Source: Paenibacillus mucilaginosus 3016 (lineage in GTDB: Bacteria; Bacillota; Bacilli; Paenibacillales; NBRC-103111). Taken from it: a DNA stretch of 64,000 nucleotides. Under the pieces are notes generated by a model, which was not told where the DNA came from, searched no databases, and worked only from the letters and a program-made list of their open reading frames with translations. The stretch spans positions 4,172,001 through 4,236,000 of the forward strand of contig NC_016935.1 in NCBI RefSeq assembly GCF_000250655.1, in the 5' to 3' direction. Every line of letters starts with the position of its first letter. Position 1 is the stretch's first letter. A program made the translations under genes and the position numbers. Shown piece after piece: positions 61,001 to 64,000 of this stretch.

Positions 61001-61193
61001 CATACGTTCCCGCGCCCGCGGCTTCCACCGCGGCCGCAAGTCCCTCCACCGTCGGCGTCAGGAACAGCTGCCGCAGGGGCAGCTCCGCCCCCATCGCCTG
61101 GTGGATGCGCGAGATCAGTGTCATCGCCCGCAGCGAATGCCCGCCGAGCTCGAAGAAGTCCTCACGGATACTCACTCGCTCTACGCCCAGCAC
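46074..61193 (-). CDS. Giant NRPS, carrier protein of module I through thioesterase (main frame)
   Basis: A 5039-codon frame, the largest in the window. By coordinates (descending) it encodes T of module I (61.2-61.05 kb), C-A-T-E (60.98-56.56), C-A-T (56.5-53.1), C-A-T (53.05-49.97) and C-A-T-TE (49.9-46.1). Condensation sites are HHIVSDG (three times) and HHIVMDG, the epimerase has HHLVIDG, carriers have GGHS or GGDS, and the thioesterase has GYSAGG. The first Met (61193) lies inside a carrier protein and is not a real start. The true gene continues upstream beyond a frameshift at about 61298. In the thioesterase an extra base at about 46443 sends the frame into nonsense; the correct frame ends at 46097. 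Very GC-rich. Product unknown. Confidence 0.95.
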   Translation of the reverse strand: MLGVERVSIREDFFELGGHSLRAMTLISRIHQAMGAELPLRQLFLTPTVEGLAAAVEAAGAGTYEGLQPAPKQAYYPLTSAQKRLYVLQQLEGAELSYNMPAALKLTGRLDRTRLERALRAMIARHDVLRTSFAVVDGEPVQLVQEAVEFAVGYEEAEEHQAEERIRAFLQPFDLAEAPLLRAAVIRLAEEEHLLLVDLHHIVSDGASMSLFVEEFTQLYAGRTPDPLRLQYKDYAVWQSEFRRSDAYARQRAYWLGRFTDGELPVLNLPADHPRPPQRSFAGGLVEFRLDGKLAGAVRQLARESGVTVYMVLMAAYGVLLSRLSGQEDLIVGSPVAGRPHADLQPMLGMFVNTLALRTEPAADKTFAAYLEEVKQSALEAFEHGEYPFEELVEGVVRQRDLSRNPLFDAMFVLQNTEKAELALPGLELASYPLAYNTAKFDLTLSVTEQDEDMHCALEYASGLFEKATAERWAGHWTELLRQVTGNPQVTLGRAGLLTAKQRERLLAAPPATGAAASQASGTLHELFEAQAARTPEHTALECGGRSWTYRQLNERSNAIAWALRHHGAGTDRIVAVHCGRSLEMASALLGVLKSGAAYLPLSVEDPAERRNHLLADSGALLLLTDSVTEAPCPVVSLQDRELMDFVPENPEASAGPEHLAYVIYTSGTTGQPKGVLVEHRGIVHTLCWKTSTYGFEGGRALHASPYVFDAFLPHFFGPLLTGATIVLLRDEELKDPGILVNALVEREITHAQFTTGMFSALLELLPSRLPALRSVVVGGERITSALIDNMMKYDGVAWVSEYGPTENSVVSAALLLLHPGQAHGLGQPIGLTRAYVLSEQGELQPHGVPGELCLSGPGLARGYLGQPELTARKFIRHPFLPGERLYRTGDLVRLLADGSMEYIGRKDDQVKIRGHRIELGEIESRMREMDGVTEAVVQARADEQGHDQLCAYVIGTPSAFAGLRARLAAALPAYMVPAHFVKLERLPLTGSGKVDYRALPKPETAAGVPYASPRTPEEQAIAEVWQQVLGVERVGRDDHFFDLGGDSIKSIQVVSRLLQAGYQLDMKDLFRYPVAAQLSLRLARVSGGTAQGEVRGRLQLTPIQRWFIARELPDSHHFNQAVMLFRPERYHADALQQAAQQIAVHHDALRAVLQKTEDGEHILHIRGTGESELFRWEEHDLRGEREWESHVERRASELQRGLRLETGPLMALGLFRCEDGDHLLIAIHHLVIDGVSWRILFEDLAAAYGEAEQGSTAVLPLKTDSFQAWSRELAWYASTPAVERQREYWAGISAAAAATAPLPKDFSAENPTLETSSQVTLQWSREETRLLLKEAHRAYGTDINDLLLAALARAAGNWSGLGWMPVMLEGHGRESVVPGMDISRTVGWFTTSYPVLLEAGLDVTLAQHIKRVKENLRTIPDKGMGYGLLRYLAQPNPSEELVCEPEISFNYLGQFDEDLERSALQLSPLSAGEAVSGRHRRTAVLEFNGMVAGGELRLNLGYSREQYRRETVERLAQLLHESLREIISHCAAKERPELTPSDLLQPGFTQEELDALTERTSALGEIENVYALTPMQQGMLFHSRLDPQAGAYVNQMHLTLRGRLDEEVLQRSWQTVIGRHAALRTSIDTGWRSQPLQVVFRRRALAVEYIDLRSMTPAEQQAEAASWMEADRLRGYDVESEMLMRVAVMETGGDTCHLLWSFHHIVMDGWCLPLVLQEVLTVYAALLRGEAPALPAAGAYSEYIAWLARQDGEAAADYWSGRLAGYEPAAALPKQQRQADGYEARRLAWTLDAEQAARLQRTAKAQGVTLNTLLQTAWGLVLQRYSGQRDAVFGGVVSGRPSGLPGVEGMIGLFINTLPVRVTCSAGDTAADVLRRVQEEALASQAYAYYPLHEIQARCTSVRELIDHLLIFENYPVPARAETDGGTEEAGLEITGFEAEERTNYDLTVMIQPGEELRIHFDYNGRTYEEEAMRRLQGHWMGLLEQIAANPVLPVEELELLTAAERDVMLYGWNATALELPEQATLPALLQAQAERTPEAPAVVHGGAAWTYGQLHGRSNAIARWLGERGVKREERVGVLMSRTPQLIAGLLGILKAGGAYVPMDPSLPAERLEAMLRDAGIRVVLSETAQRGVLDGLREIPLREVLCLDAAEKASARFGVLPVEDGIRPPAAGLRETAAALEEAAEARNTADDLPSSNRELLWAAGAEQSSASALDFAAAEQSASGVLQADGSEVAQGSAMVYTCASALDAYSVEAVETDVRPEDSAYVMYTSGTTGTPKGVVVEHRNVVNFIAGMLRELPFGEGRSMLGITTVSFDIFVTESWVPLACGMKIVLAGEAEQEDAGLLAELLAQQPVQMMQTTPSRLQMLLGDGRSAAQLHPLDAVLVGGEPLPASLPRALGAYTEAAVYNMYGPTETTVWSTYDRVKAGERITIGRPIANTQVYVVNDSLQPQPVGAAGELCIGGAGVAREYGARAELTAEKFVESPFVPGERMYRTGDLARWLPDGRLEHLGRIDHQVKIRGYRIELGEIEAKLLQAEGVREAVVTVLAAEGAEAAQELCAYVTGERELAAGELRGRLAAVLPSYMIPSYFVQLAELPLTTSGKVDRRRLPRPDAASSAGAEKGYIAPRNAVEAQLARLWQEVLGVERVGIRQDFFELGGHSLRAMTLISRIHQAMGAELPLRQLFLTPTVEGLAAAVEAAGAGTYEGLQPAPKQAYYPLTSAQKRLYVLQQLEGAELSYNMPAALKLTGRLDRTRLERALRAMIARHDVLRTSFAVVDGEPVQLVQEAVEFAVGYEEAEEHQAEERIRAFLQPFDLAEAPLLRAAVIRLAEEEHLLLVDLHHIVSDGASMSLFVEEFTQLYAGRTPDPLRLQYKDYAVWQSKFRRSGGYLKQRDYWLHQMEGSLPVLELPTDHPRPAVRRFAGDRVSFPLDGVLSEGLRQLARNSGATIHMVLLSAFSAFLARLTRQEEVIIGTPVAGRTHADLSGMIGMFVNTLALRTSPGGAKSFAGLLEEVKQTSLDALEHGDYPLEELIDEVVRERELSRNPLFDAVFVMQNTEAPRLELSGLSVEAYPASGSTAKFDLTLQVTEHAEGFHGELEFSTALFSKETVKRWAAYFTNLLRQAVLAPETPVAQLKLAGREEEARLLAFSGLPVRMLDGASIIDRFEEVVRLTPDSPAIVYENRILTYGQLHERASRIAGRLVRAGLQPCEAVGLSADRSIEFAAAVLGTLLAGGMYVPLDPEAPEERLAYMLGDSGAKLLLTTAEAPVPAAYEGFVIRIEEAMAGEEPQAAEMLRRCAPEDPAYLMYTSGTTGRPKGVLVTHGSVVNLAVNSRIVPFHAGHRFAQTGAVGFDAVTFELFGALLHGAVLYPVNKEVLLDARRLGAFLSEHAITMMFLTTSLFHQLADEDERLFAGLQHVLMGGETLSPWHAQAVRRACPQLNVWNGYGPTENTTFSTVYAVEDNSSAAVLPIGRPIGGTTAYVLDTGGQLLPVGIPGELWVGGAGVSRGYWNLPELTGEKFKPDPFLPGGTMYATGDLARWLPDGTLEYGGRIDQQVKLRGHRIEPAEIEAQLLLCEGIRQAAAIIRRDMPGHEVLCAYYVGAPAVEPAQLRDRLREVLPAYMVPEHYMALAELPLTRNGKLDRAALPAPTGETAVSLSYEPPRTAAEILLAGLWQELLKLPRVGRDDHFFDRGGHSLRAMTLVSRIHKEAGVAVGIADIFRHPKLEAMARLIDQGAGEPFRALHPAGTSDHYPMSSAQKRMYVLHQLGGTERSYNIPMVLRLEGTLDRERLEAAFAELIRRHDILRTSMVLRDGEPVQVIRENVPFAVKEMDSDDNRVNAALQEFFVPFDLSAAPLLRAGIVRLGRESCLLLLDMHHIVSDGISMGVLIREFSRLYAGERLEPLRLQYKDYSVWQRQFVASEAYRLQEAYWLARFDGDLPVLDLPVDGARGRQRSFAGGTVDFEIGPDLTAQLRELARQAGATVFMLLLAAYSILLSRLSGQEDVVVGTPTAGRPHADVQEMIGVFVNTLALRTQPENAKGFAEYLEEVKQTALGAFAHGDYPFEDLVDQVVSQRDLSRSPLFDAMLVLQNMEREELVMDSLRVTPVTQETPPAKFDLTLTVTEQEEVMRFRFGYAAALFERETIERWAVYFESLLRSIASNPLLPLADLRLSGGTGELCELSELSYVVGITAEGAPERTMDSWFSRQAALAPERTAVVSGQYALTYQELERRSDRLAWLLRERGVRAGTIVGLLLPPSVDLLVGVLGIWKAGGAYLPLDPETDDSRILYMLEDAQAPLLLTSAVCRHPWDPRFEAVLMEELELELAAPVSRFSAVQRVHGEEDLAYMIYTSGSTGAPKGVQVPHRSVTAYVRWFIEEASIGSSDRTALLSSFAFDLGYTAVFPALLSGAELHLPDREVYMDPARLLRLLTEKGITYAKMTPSLLGALAGSPAFAEHPVDGTLRLLVLGGEAIRCGDVDRYFEKYPHSEVMQHYGPTETTIGSIALRMDRMQFGRFRLRPVLGRPIAGERVYILDAEARPVPQGIVGEIAIGGLGVSRGYRNLPQLSSASFIGDPYHSGHTLYRTGDRGRLLPDGTIEYLGRGDHQVKIRGYRVELGEIEQELSRMAEVREVAVLALPDAVGSLELTAYAVLEPKGALVEIRTQLRDRLPSYMIPARFVTLERLPLTVNGKVDRIALAAQQGGRVPAAEYTPPGSGLEEVLAQIWQEVLGIERIGIHDNFFEAGGHSLKLIHMTGEVRRRLGEELALRTAFAHPTIQELAAHLNRRRSGEDSGVDGVSVWNRGCGSPVHCFPPIVGYGQVFRGIAEVLQGEVEVYAYDYVPRENAAEAYARRVRELQPRGPIRLLGYSAGGSLAFEVAKALEVAGRNVTDLLLLDAYPREAAAPLQDDAAMDAYVGIPAAGNLAFSRRGTGIQRRRGHAEYHRLQGLARCESNVRHRLGRHPSGPIGEYPGAGGGGAAYLEGLDHRSGICLCRNGSARGDAGGEGCALQRRSSENHSGTAAARGAVLTPGELLE
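46097..49925 (-). other. NRPS module V with thioesterase: C-A-T-TE
   Basis: The A domain (YMIYTSGSTGAPKG) has pocket D-L-T-K-V-G-H-I-G-K by eye, the classic Asp code, so the last residue is probably aspartate. The carrier reads FFEAGGHSLKL. The TE begins at about 46.78 kb (HCFPPIVGYGQ), with Ser in GYSAGG and Asp in LLLLDAYP. The His region (GLHEEML) lies in a different frame after an extra G at about 46443; the right frame ends at 46097. Confidence 0.85.
49970..53045 (-). other. NRPS module IV: C-A-T
   Basis: C domain with HHIVSDG, its first part identical to module II and the rest diverged from about 52.54 kb. The A domain (YLMYTSGTTGRPKG) has pocket D-A-F-F-L-G-G-T-F-K by eye, close to codes for Val or Ile. 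The carrier reads FFDRGGHSLRAM. A branched aliphatic L-residue is the likely substrate. Confidence 0.8.
52546..55178 (-). repeat. 2.63-kb near-identical NRPS duplication, copy in modules III/IV
   Basis: Runs from the end of the C domain/A domain of module III through its carrier into the first half of the next C domain. It matches 60481-63112 at a constant offset of 7934-7935 bases, with only scattered differences (a cluster at the carrier, around 53212-53250). The flanks diverge abruptly at both ends. Confidence 0.9.
53110..56500 (-). other. NRPS module III: C-A-T (D-type condensation)
   Basis: The C domain (YALTPMQQGMLFHSRL, HHIVMDGW) has the form that accepts a D-residue donor, matching the epimerase before it. 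The A domain is almost the same as in module I, with the same pocket (D-I-T-Q-L-G-M-V-W-K, Gly-like) and the same long insertion. The carrier has FFELGGHSLRAM. The A-T part lies inside the 2.63-kb repeat. Confidence 0.8.
56560..60980 (-). other. NRPS module II: C-A-T-E
   Basis: C domain from about 60.98 kb, A domain about 59.63-58.2 kb (YVIYTSGTTGQPKG; pocket by eye D-A-P-Q-V-G-E-V-V-K, no match I recognise), carrier FFDLGGDSIKS at about 58.06 kb, and epimerase about 57.9-56.56 kb with HHLVIDG, VGWFTTSYPV and FNYLGQF. A D-configured residue is therefore expected. The GGDS carrier and the D-type C domain that follows agree with this. Confidence 0.8.
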
Positions 61194-63112
61194 CTCCTGC
61201 CACAGATCCGCCAGCTGCGCTTCTACGGCATTCCGCGGAGCGATGTAGCCCTTCTCCGCTCCGGCCGACGACGCGGCGTCCGGCCTAGGCAGCCGGCGGC
61301 GGTCACCTTGCCGCTGGTCGTCAGCGTCAGCTCCGCCAGCTGCACGAAGTACGACGGGATCATATATGACGGCAGTACTGCAGCCAGCCGGCCTCGCAGT
61401 TCAGAAGCCGCAAGTTCCCGCTCTCCCGTCACGTACGCGCACAGCTCCTGCGCCGCTTCGGCTCCTTCAGCCGCCAGCACCGTCACCACCGCTTCGCGTA
61501 CGCCTTCCGCCTGCAGCAGCTTCGCTTCGATCTCCCCAAGCTCGATCCGGTACCCCCGGATCTTCACCTGGTGGTCGATCCGGCCCAGGTGCTCCAGCCG
61601 CCCGTCCGGCAGCCAGCGCGCCAGATCTCCGGTGCGGTACATTCGCTCGCCGGGCACGAACGGGCTCTCCACGAATTTCTCCGCCGTCAGCTCCGCCCGC
61701 GCCCCGTATTCCCGCGCTACGCCCGCTCCGCCGATGCACAGCTCGCCCGCCGCGCCGACCGGCTGCGGCTGCAGCGAGTCGTTCACCACATACACCTGCG
61801 TATTGGCGATCGGGCGGCCGATCGTGATCCGCTCTCCCGCCTTCACGCGGTCGTACGTCGACCAGACGGTCGTCTCCGTCGGCCCGTACATGTTGTAGAC
61901 CGCCGCTTCCGTATAGGCCCCGAGCGCTCGCGGCAGCGAGGCCGGCAGCGGTTCCCCGCCGACGAGCACGGCATCCAGGGGGTGCAGCTGCGCCGCGCTC
62001 CGCCCGTCGCCGAGCAGCATCTGCAGGCGCGAAGGCGTTGTCTGCATCATCTGCACCGGTTGCTGCGCCAGCAGCTCCGCCAGCAGACCCGCATCCTCCT
62101 GCTCCGCTTCGCCCGCAAGCACGATCTTCATGCCGCAGGCGAGCGGCACCCAGCTCTCGGTGACGAAAATATCGAAGGACACCGTCGTGATGCCGAGCAT
62201 GGAGCGTCCCTCGCCGAACGGCAGCTCGCGGAGCATGCCGGCGATGAAGTTCACCACGTTCCGGTGCTCGACGACCACGCCCTTCGGCGTGCCCGTCGTG
62301 CCGGAGGTGTACATCACATAGGCGCTGTCCTCCGGCCGTACGTCCGTTTCCACAGCCTCCACCGAATAGGCGTCAAGCGCCGAGGCGCAGGTGTAGACCA
62401 TCGCGGAGCCTTGGGCTACCTCGGAGCCGTCTGCCTGCAATACGCCAGACGCCGATTGTTCTGCGGCAGCGAAGTCCAGCGCCGAGGCGGAGGACTGTTC
62501 CGCGCCAGCAGCCCACAAAAGTTCCCTGTTAGAGGACGGGAGATCATCCGCTGTGTTCCTTGCTTCCGCAGCCTCCTCCAGGGCAGCCGCCGTCTCTCTG
62601 AGACCGGCCGCCGGCGGCCGAATGCCGTCCTCTACAGGCAGCACCCCGAAGCGTGCCGACGCTTTCTCCGCCGCATCCAGGCACAGGACCTCGCGCAGCG
62701 GAATCTCCCGCAGACCGTCCAGCACGCCGCGCTGCGCCGTTTCACTCAGCACGACGCGGATGCCCGCATCGCGAAGCATCGCCTCCAGACGCTCCGCCGG
62801 CAGCGACGGGTCCATCGGCACATATGCCCCGCCGGCCTTGAGAATCCCCAGCAGCCCGGCGATCAGCTGCGGCGTGCGGCTCATCAGTACTCCGACCCGC
62901 TCCTCGCGCTTCACGCCGCGCTCGCCCAGCCAGCGGGCGATGGCATTCGAGCGGCCGTGCAGCTGGCCATACGTCCAAGCTGCTCCGCCATGGACCACCG
63001 CCGGCGCTTCCGGCGTCCGCTCCGCCTGCGCCTGCAGCAGGGCAGGCAGCGTCGCCTGCTCTGGCAGCTCCAACGCCGTGGCGTTCCATCCGTACAGCAT
63101 CACATCCCGCTC
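60481..63112 (-). repeat. 2.63-kb near-identical NRPS duplication, copy in modules I/II
   Basis: Partner of 52546-55178. The offset changes from 7935 to 7934 at about 61298, which is the single-base deletion that breaks the module I frame. Sequence outside the block differs clearly (for example after TCCCGCTC at 63112). Confidence 0.9.
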
Positions 63113-64000
63113 AGACGCCGTCAGTAAACTTACGCTGCCGAGCGTGGTCTGCGGATCCTTTGTGATCTGGTGAAGCACCTCCGCCCAGCCGCCGGCCCAG
63201 CGTTCCACCGTCGTCCTCTCGAACAGCCCGGCCGCGTACTCCCACACGCAGCGCAGACCGTCCGGCTCCTCGGTGACCGACAGCGTAAGGTCAAACTTGG
63301 CTGCCGTGTTCTCGATGTCATAGGGAGCCAGTTGCAGACCGGGCAGCACAAGTTCCGCTTTGTCCGTGTTCTGCAGCACAAACATAGCGTCGAACAGCGG
63401 GTTGCGGCTGAGATCACGCTCCTTCACGACCGCTTCAACCAGCTCTTCGAACGGATAATCGCCATGCTCGAAGGCGTCCAGCGCTGCTAGCTTCACTTCC
63501 TCCAGATAAGCGGCGAACGTCTTTTCCCCCGCCGGATTCGTACGCAGGGCCAGCGTGTTCACGAACATGCCGAGCATGTGCTGCAGGTCAGCATGCGGCC
63601 GGCCGGCCACCGGCGAGCCCACCACGAGCTCTTCCTGTCCGCTGAGACGTGACAGCAGGACGCCGTAGGACGCCAGAAGCACCATGTACAGCGTAGCGTC
63701 GCTCTCTCGGGCGAGCCTGCGCGCCGCTTCGGTCAGCTCGCTATCCAGCACCAGCTCTACCCGTCCGCCTTCAAAACTTCGTTGGGACGTGCGCGGATGA
63801 TCCGCAGGCAGACTCAGCGCCGGCAGCTCGCCGCCGGCGAACCGGCCGAGCCAGTAAGCTTCCTGGCGCCGATAGGCCTCGCTCCCGCGGAAGCCGGCCT
63901 GCCATACGGCAAAATCCTTGTATTGCAGGCGCACCGGCTCCAATACTTCTCCCGCGTACAACTTCGTGAATTCCTCCACGAACAGCGCGATCGAGGTGCC
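61045..64000 (-). other. NRPS module I: C(partial)-A-T
   Basis: Pocket residues read by eye against GrsA PheA: D-I-T-Q-L-G-M-V-W-K. This resembles the glycine code D-I-L-Q-L-G-L-I-W-K, so Gly or another small residue is a tentative call. A segment of about 110 residues lies between A2-type LKAGGAYVP and A3, about 85-90 longer than usual. The carrier (FFELGGHSLRAM) is intact but lies beyond the frameshift. Confidence 0.7.
61223..64000 (-). CDS. NRPS, condensation and adenylation domains of module I (open at window end)
   Basis: The 3' part of the same NRPS gene's upstream frame; it continues past base 64000 and the first Met shown by the frame is internal. It has the C-terminal two thirds of an L-type condensation domain (GMFVNTLALRT, DYPFEELVEAVV, RNPLFDAMFVLQN) and a complete adenylation domain (YVMYTSGTTGTPKG, NMYGPTETT, YRTGDLARW, IRGYRIELGEIE). 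At about 61298 the conserved SGKVDRRRLPRP turns into SGKVTAAGCLGR and the frame ends at 61223. The near-identical module III shows that one C was lost from GGTCCACC on the plus strand. Thr also replaces Pro in the normal LPLTTSGK motif. Confidence 0.93.
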   Translation of the reverse strand, partial: GTSIALFVEEFTKLYAGEVLEPVRLQYKDFAVWQAGFRGSEAYRRQEAYWLGRFAGGELPALSLPADHPRTSQRSFEGGRVELVLDSELTEAARRLARESDATLYMVLLASYGVLLSRLSGQEELVVGSPVAGRPHADLQHMLGMFVNTLALRTNPAGEKTFAAYLEEVKLAALDAFEHGDYPFEELVEAVVKERDLSRNPLFDAMFVLQNTDKAELVLPGLQLAPYDIENTAAKFDLTLSVTEEPDGLRCVWEYAAGLFERTTVERWAGGWAEVLHQITKDPQTTLGSVSLLTASERDVMLYGWNATALELPEQATLPALLQAQAERTPEAPAVVHGGAAWTYGQLHGRSNAIARWLGERGVKREERVGVLMSRTPQLIAGLLGILKAGGAYVPMDPSLPAERLEAMLRDAGIRVVLSETAQRGVLDGLREIPLREVLCLDAAEKASARFGVLPVEDGIRPPAAGLRETAAALEEAAEARNTADDLPSSNRELLWAAGAEQSSASALDFAAAEQSASGVLQADGSEVAQGSAMVYTCASALDAYSVEAVETDVRPEDSAYVMYTSGTTGTPKGVVVEHRNVVNFIAGMLRELPFGEGRSMLGITTVSFDIFVTESWVPLACGMKIVLAGEAEQEDAGLLAELLAQQPVQMMQTTPSRLQMLLGDGRSAAQLHPLDAVLVGGEPLPASLPRALGAYTEAAVYNMYGPTETTVWSTYDRVKAGERITIGRPIANTQVYVVNDSLQPQPVGAAGELCIGGAGVAREYGARAELTAEKFVESPFVPGERMYRTGDLARWLPDGRLEHLGRIDHQVKIRGYRIELGEIEAKLLQAEGVREAVVTVLAAEGAEAAQELCAYVTGERELAASELRGRLAAVLPSYMIPSYFVQLAELTLTTSGKVTAAGCLGRTPRRRPERRRATSLRGMP

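Noticed and set aside
46074..61193. Accepting the Met at 61193 as the NRPS start
   Set aside because: It falls inside the carrier protein motif region, with no ribosome site; the homologous duplicate shows continuous coding upstream.
57621..63127. Other long plus-strand frames (57621-59450, 59688-61898, 61571-63127)
   Set aside because: Antisense shadows of the NRPS; low-complexity Arg/Gln-rich products and no ribosome sites.

Overview
The window looks like chromosomal DNA of a Paenibacillus-type Firmicute. Evidence: LplB/LplC- and MalF/MalG-type sugar transporters with no dedicated ATPase gene, CcpA operator (cre) sequences, DUF5696 and YIP1 genes inside a sugar operon, AGGAGG ribosome sites with many TTG/GTG starts, and a giant modular NRPS. 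Base composition is a mosaic: moderate GC in the sugar-use regions, clearly AT-rich from about 27.0 to 37.2 kb, and very GC-rich in the NRPS (46-64 kb).

Left part (1-15.8 kb, mostly minus strand): the 5' end of a secreted GH74 xyloglucanase-type enzyme, with its own cre site, lies downstream of a nine-gene operon. In transcription order the operon encodes a solute-binding lipoprotein, a very large membrane-anchored solute-binding protein with carbohydrate-binding-like domains, a permease pair, an NHL-repeat/TPR protein, a YIP1-family membrane protein, a DUF5696 lipoprotein and a second permease pair. A perfect cre site precedes the operon and a cupin/AraC regulator is divergent. It reads as a machine for a plant-cell-wall glycan, possibly xyloglucan.

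Middle (15.9-26.7 kb): decayed genes (IS3, Ger(x)C, erythromycin esterase, MlrC), then an intact erythromycin-esterase-family lipoprotein and a serine hydrolase, a broken IS110 element, a YadA-repeat protein with a self-cleaving Peptidase_G2 domain, and a divergent MalT-like LuxR regulator.

AT-rich island (27.0-37.2 kb): a compact operon encodes a glycosyltransferase, a CdtB-like nuclease of the endonuclease/exonuclease/phosphatase fold and a MACPF pore-forming protein. I consider this combination a candidate undescribed toxin and the best discovery in the window. It is followed by several pseudogenes, an orphan SUKH immunity gene with a remnant of a toxin tail, a bulb-lectin protein, a frameshifted streptomycin adenylyltransferase gene and an intact streptothricin acetyltransferase (satA-like).

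Right part (37.5-64 kb, minus strand): a glucuronide-type sugar locus (YesN-like AraC sensor, lipoprotein, LplB, LplC and a GH2 enzyme with the N-x-K signature of beta-glucuronidases), then a five-module NRPS (C-A-T / C-A-T-E / C-A-T / C-A-T / C-A-T-TE) that continues beyond the window. Two of its modules share about 2.63 kb of nearly identical DNA. The reading frame is broken twice, once after the first A domain and once in the thioesterase; these are either real mutations or sequence errors.
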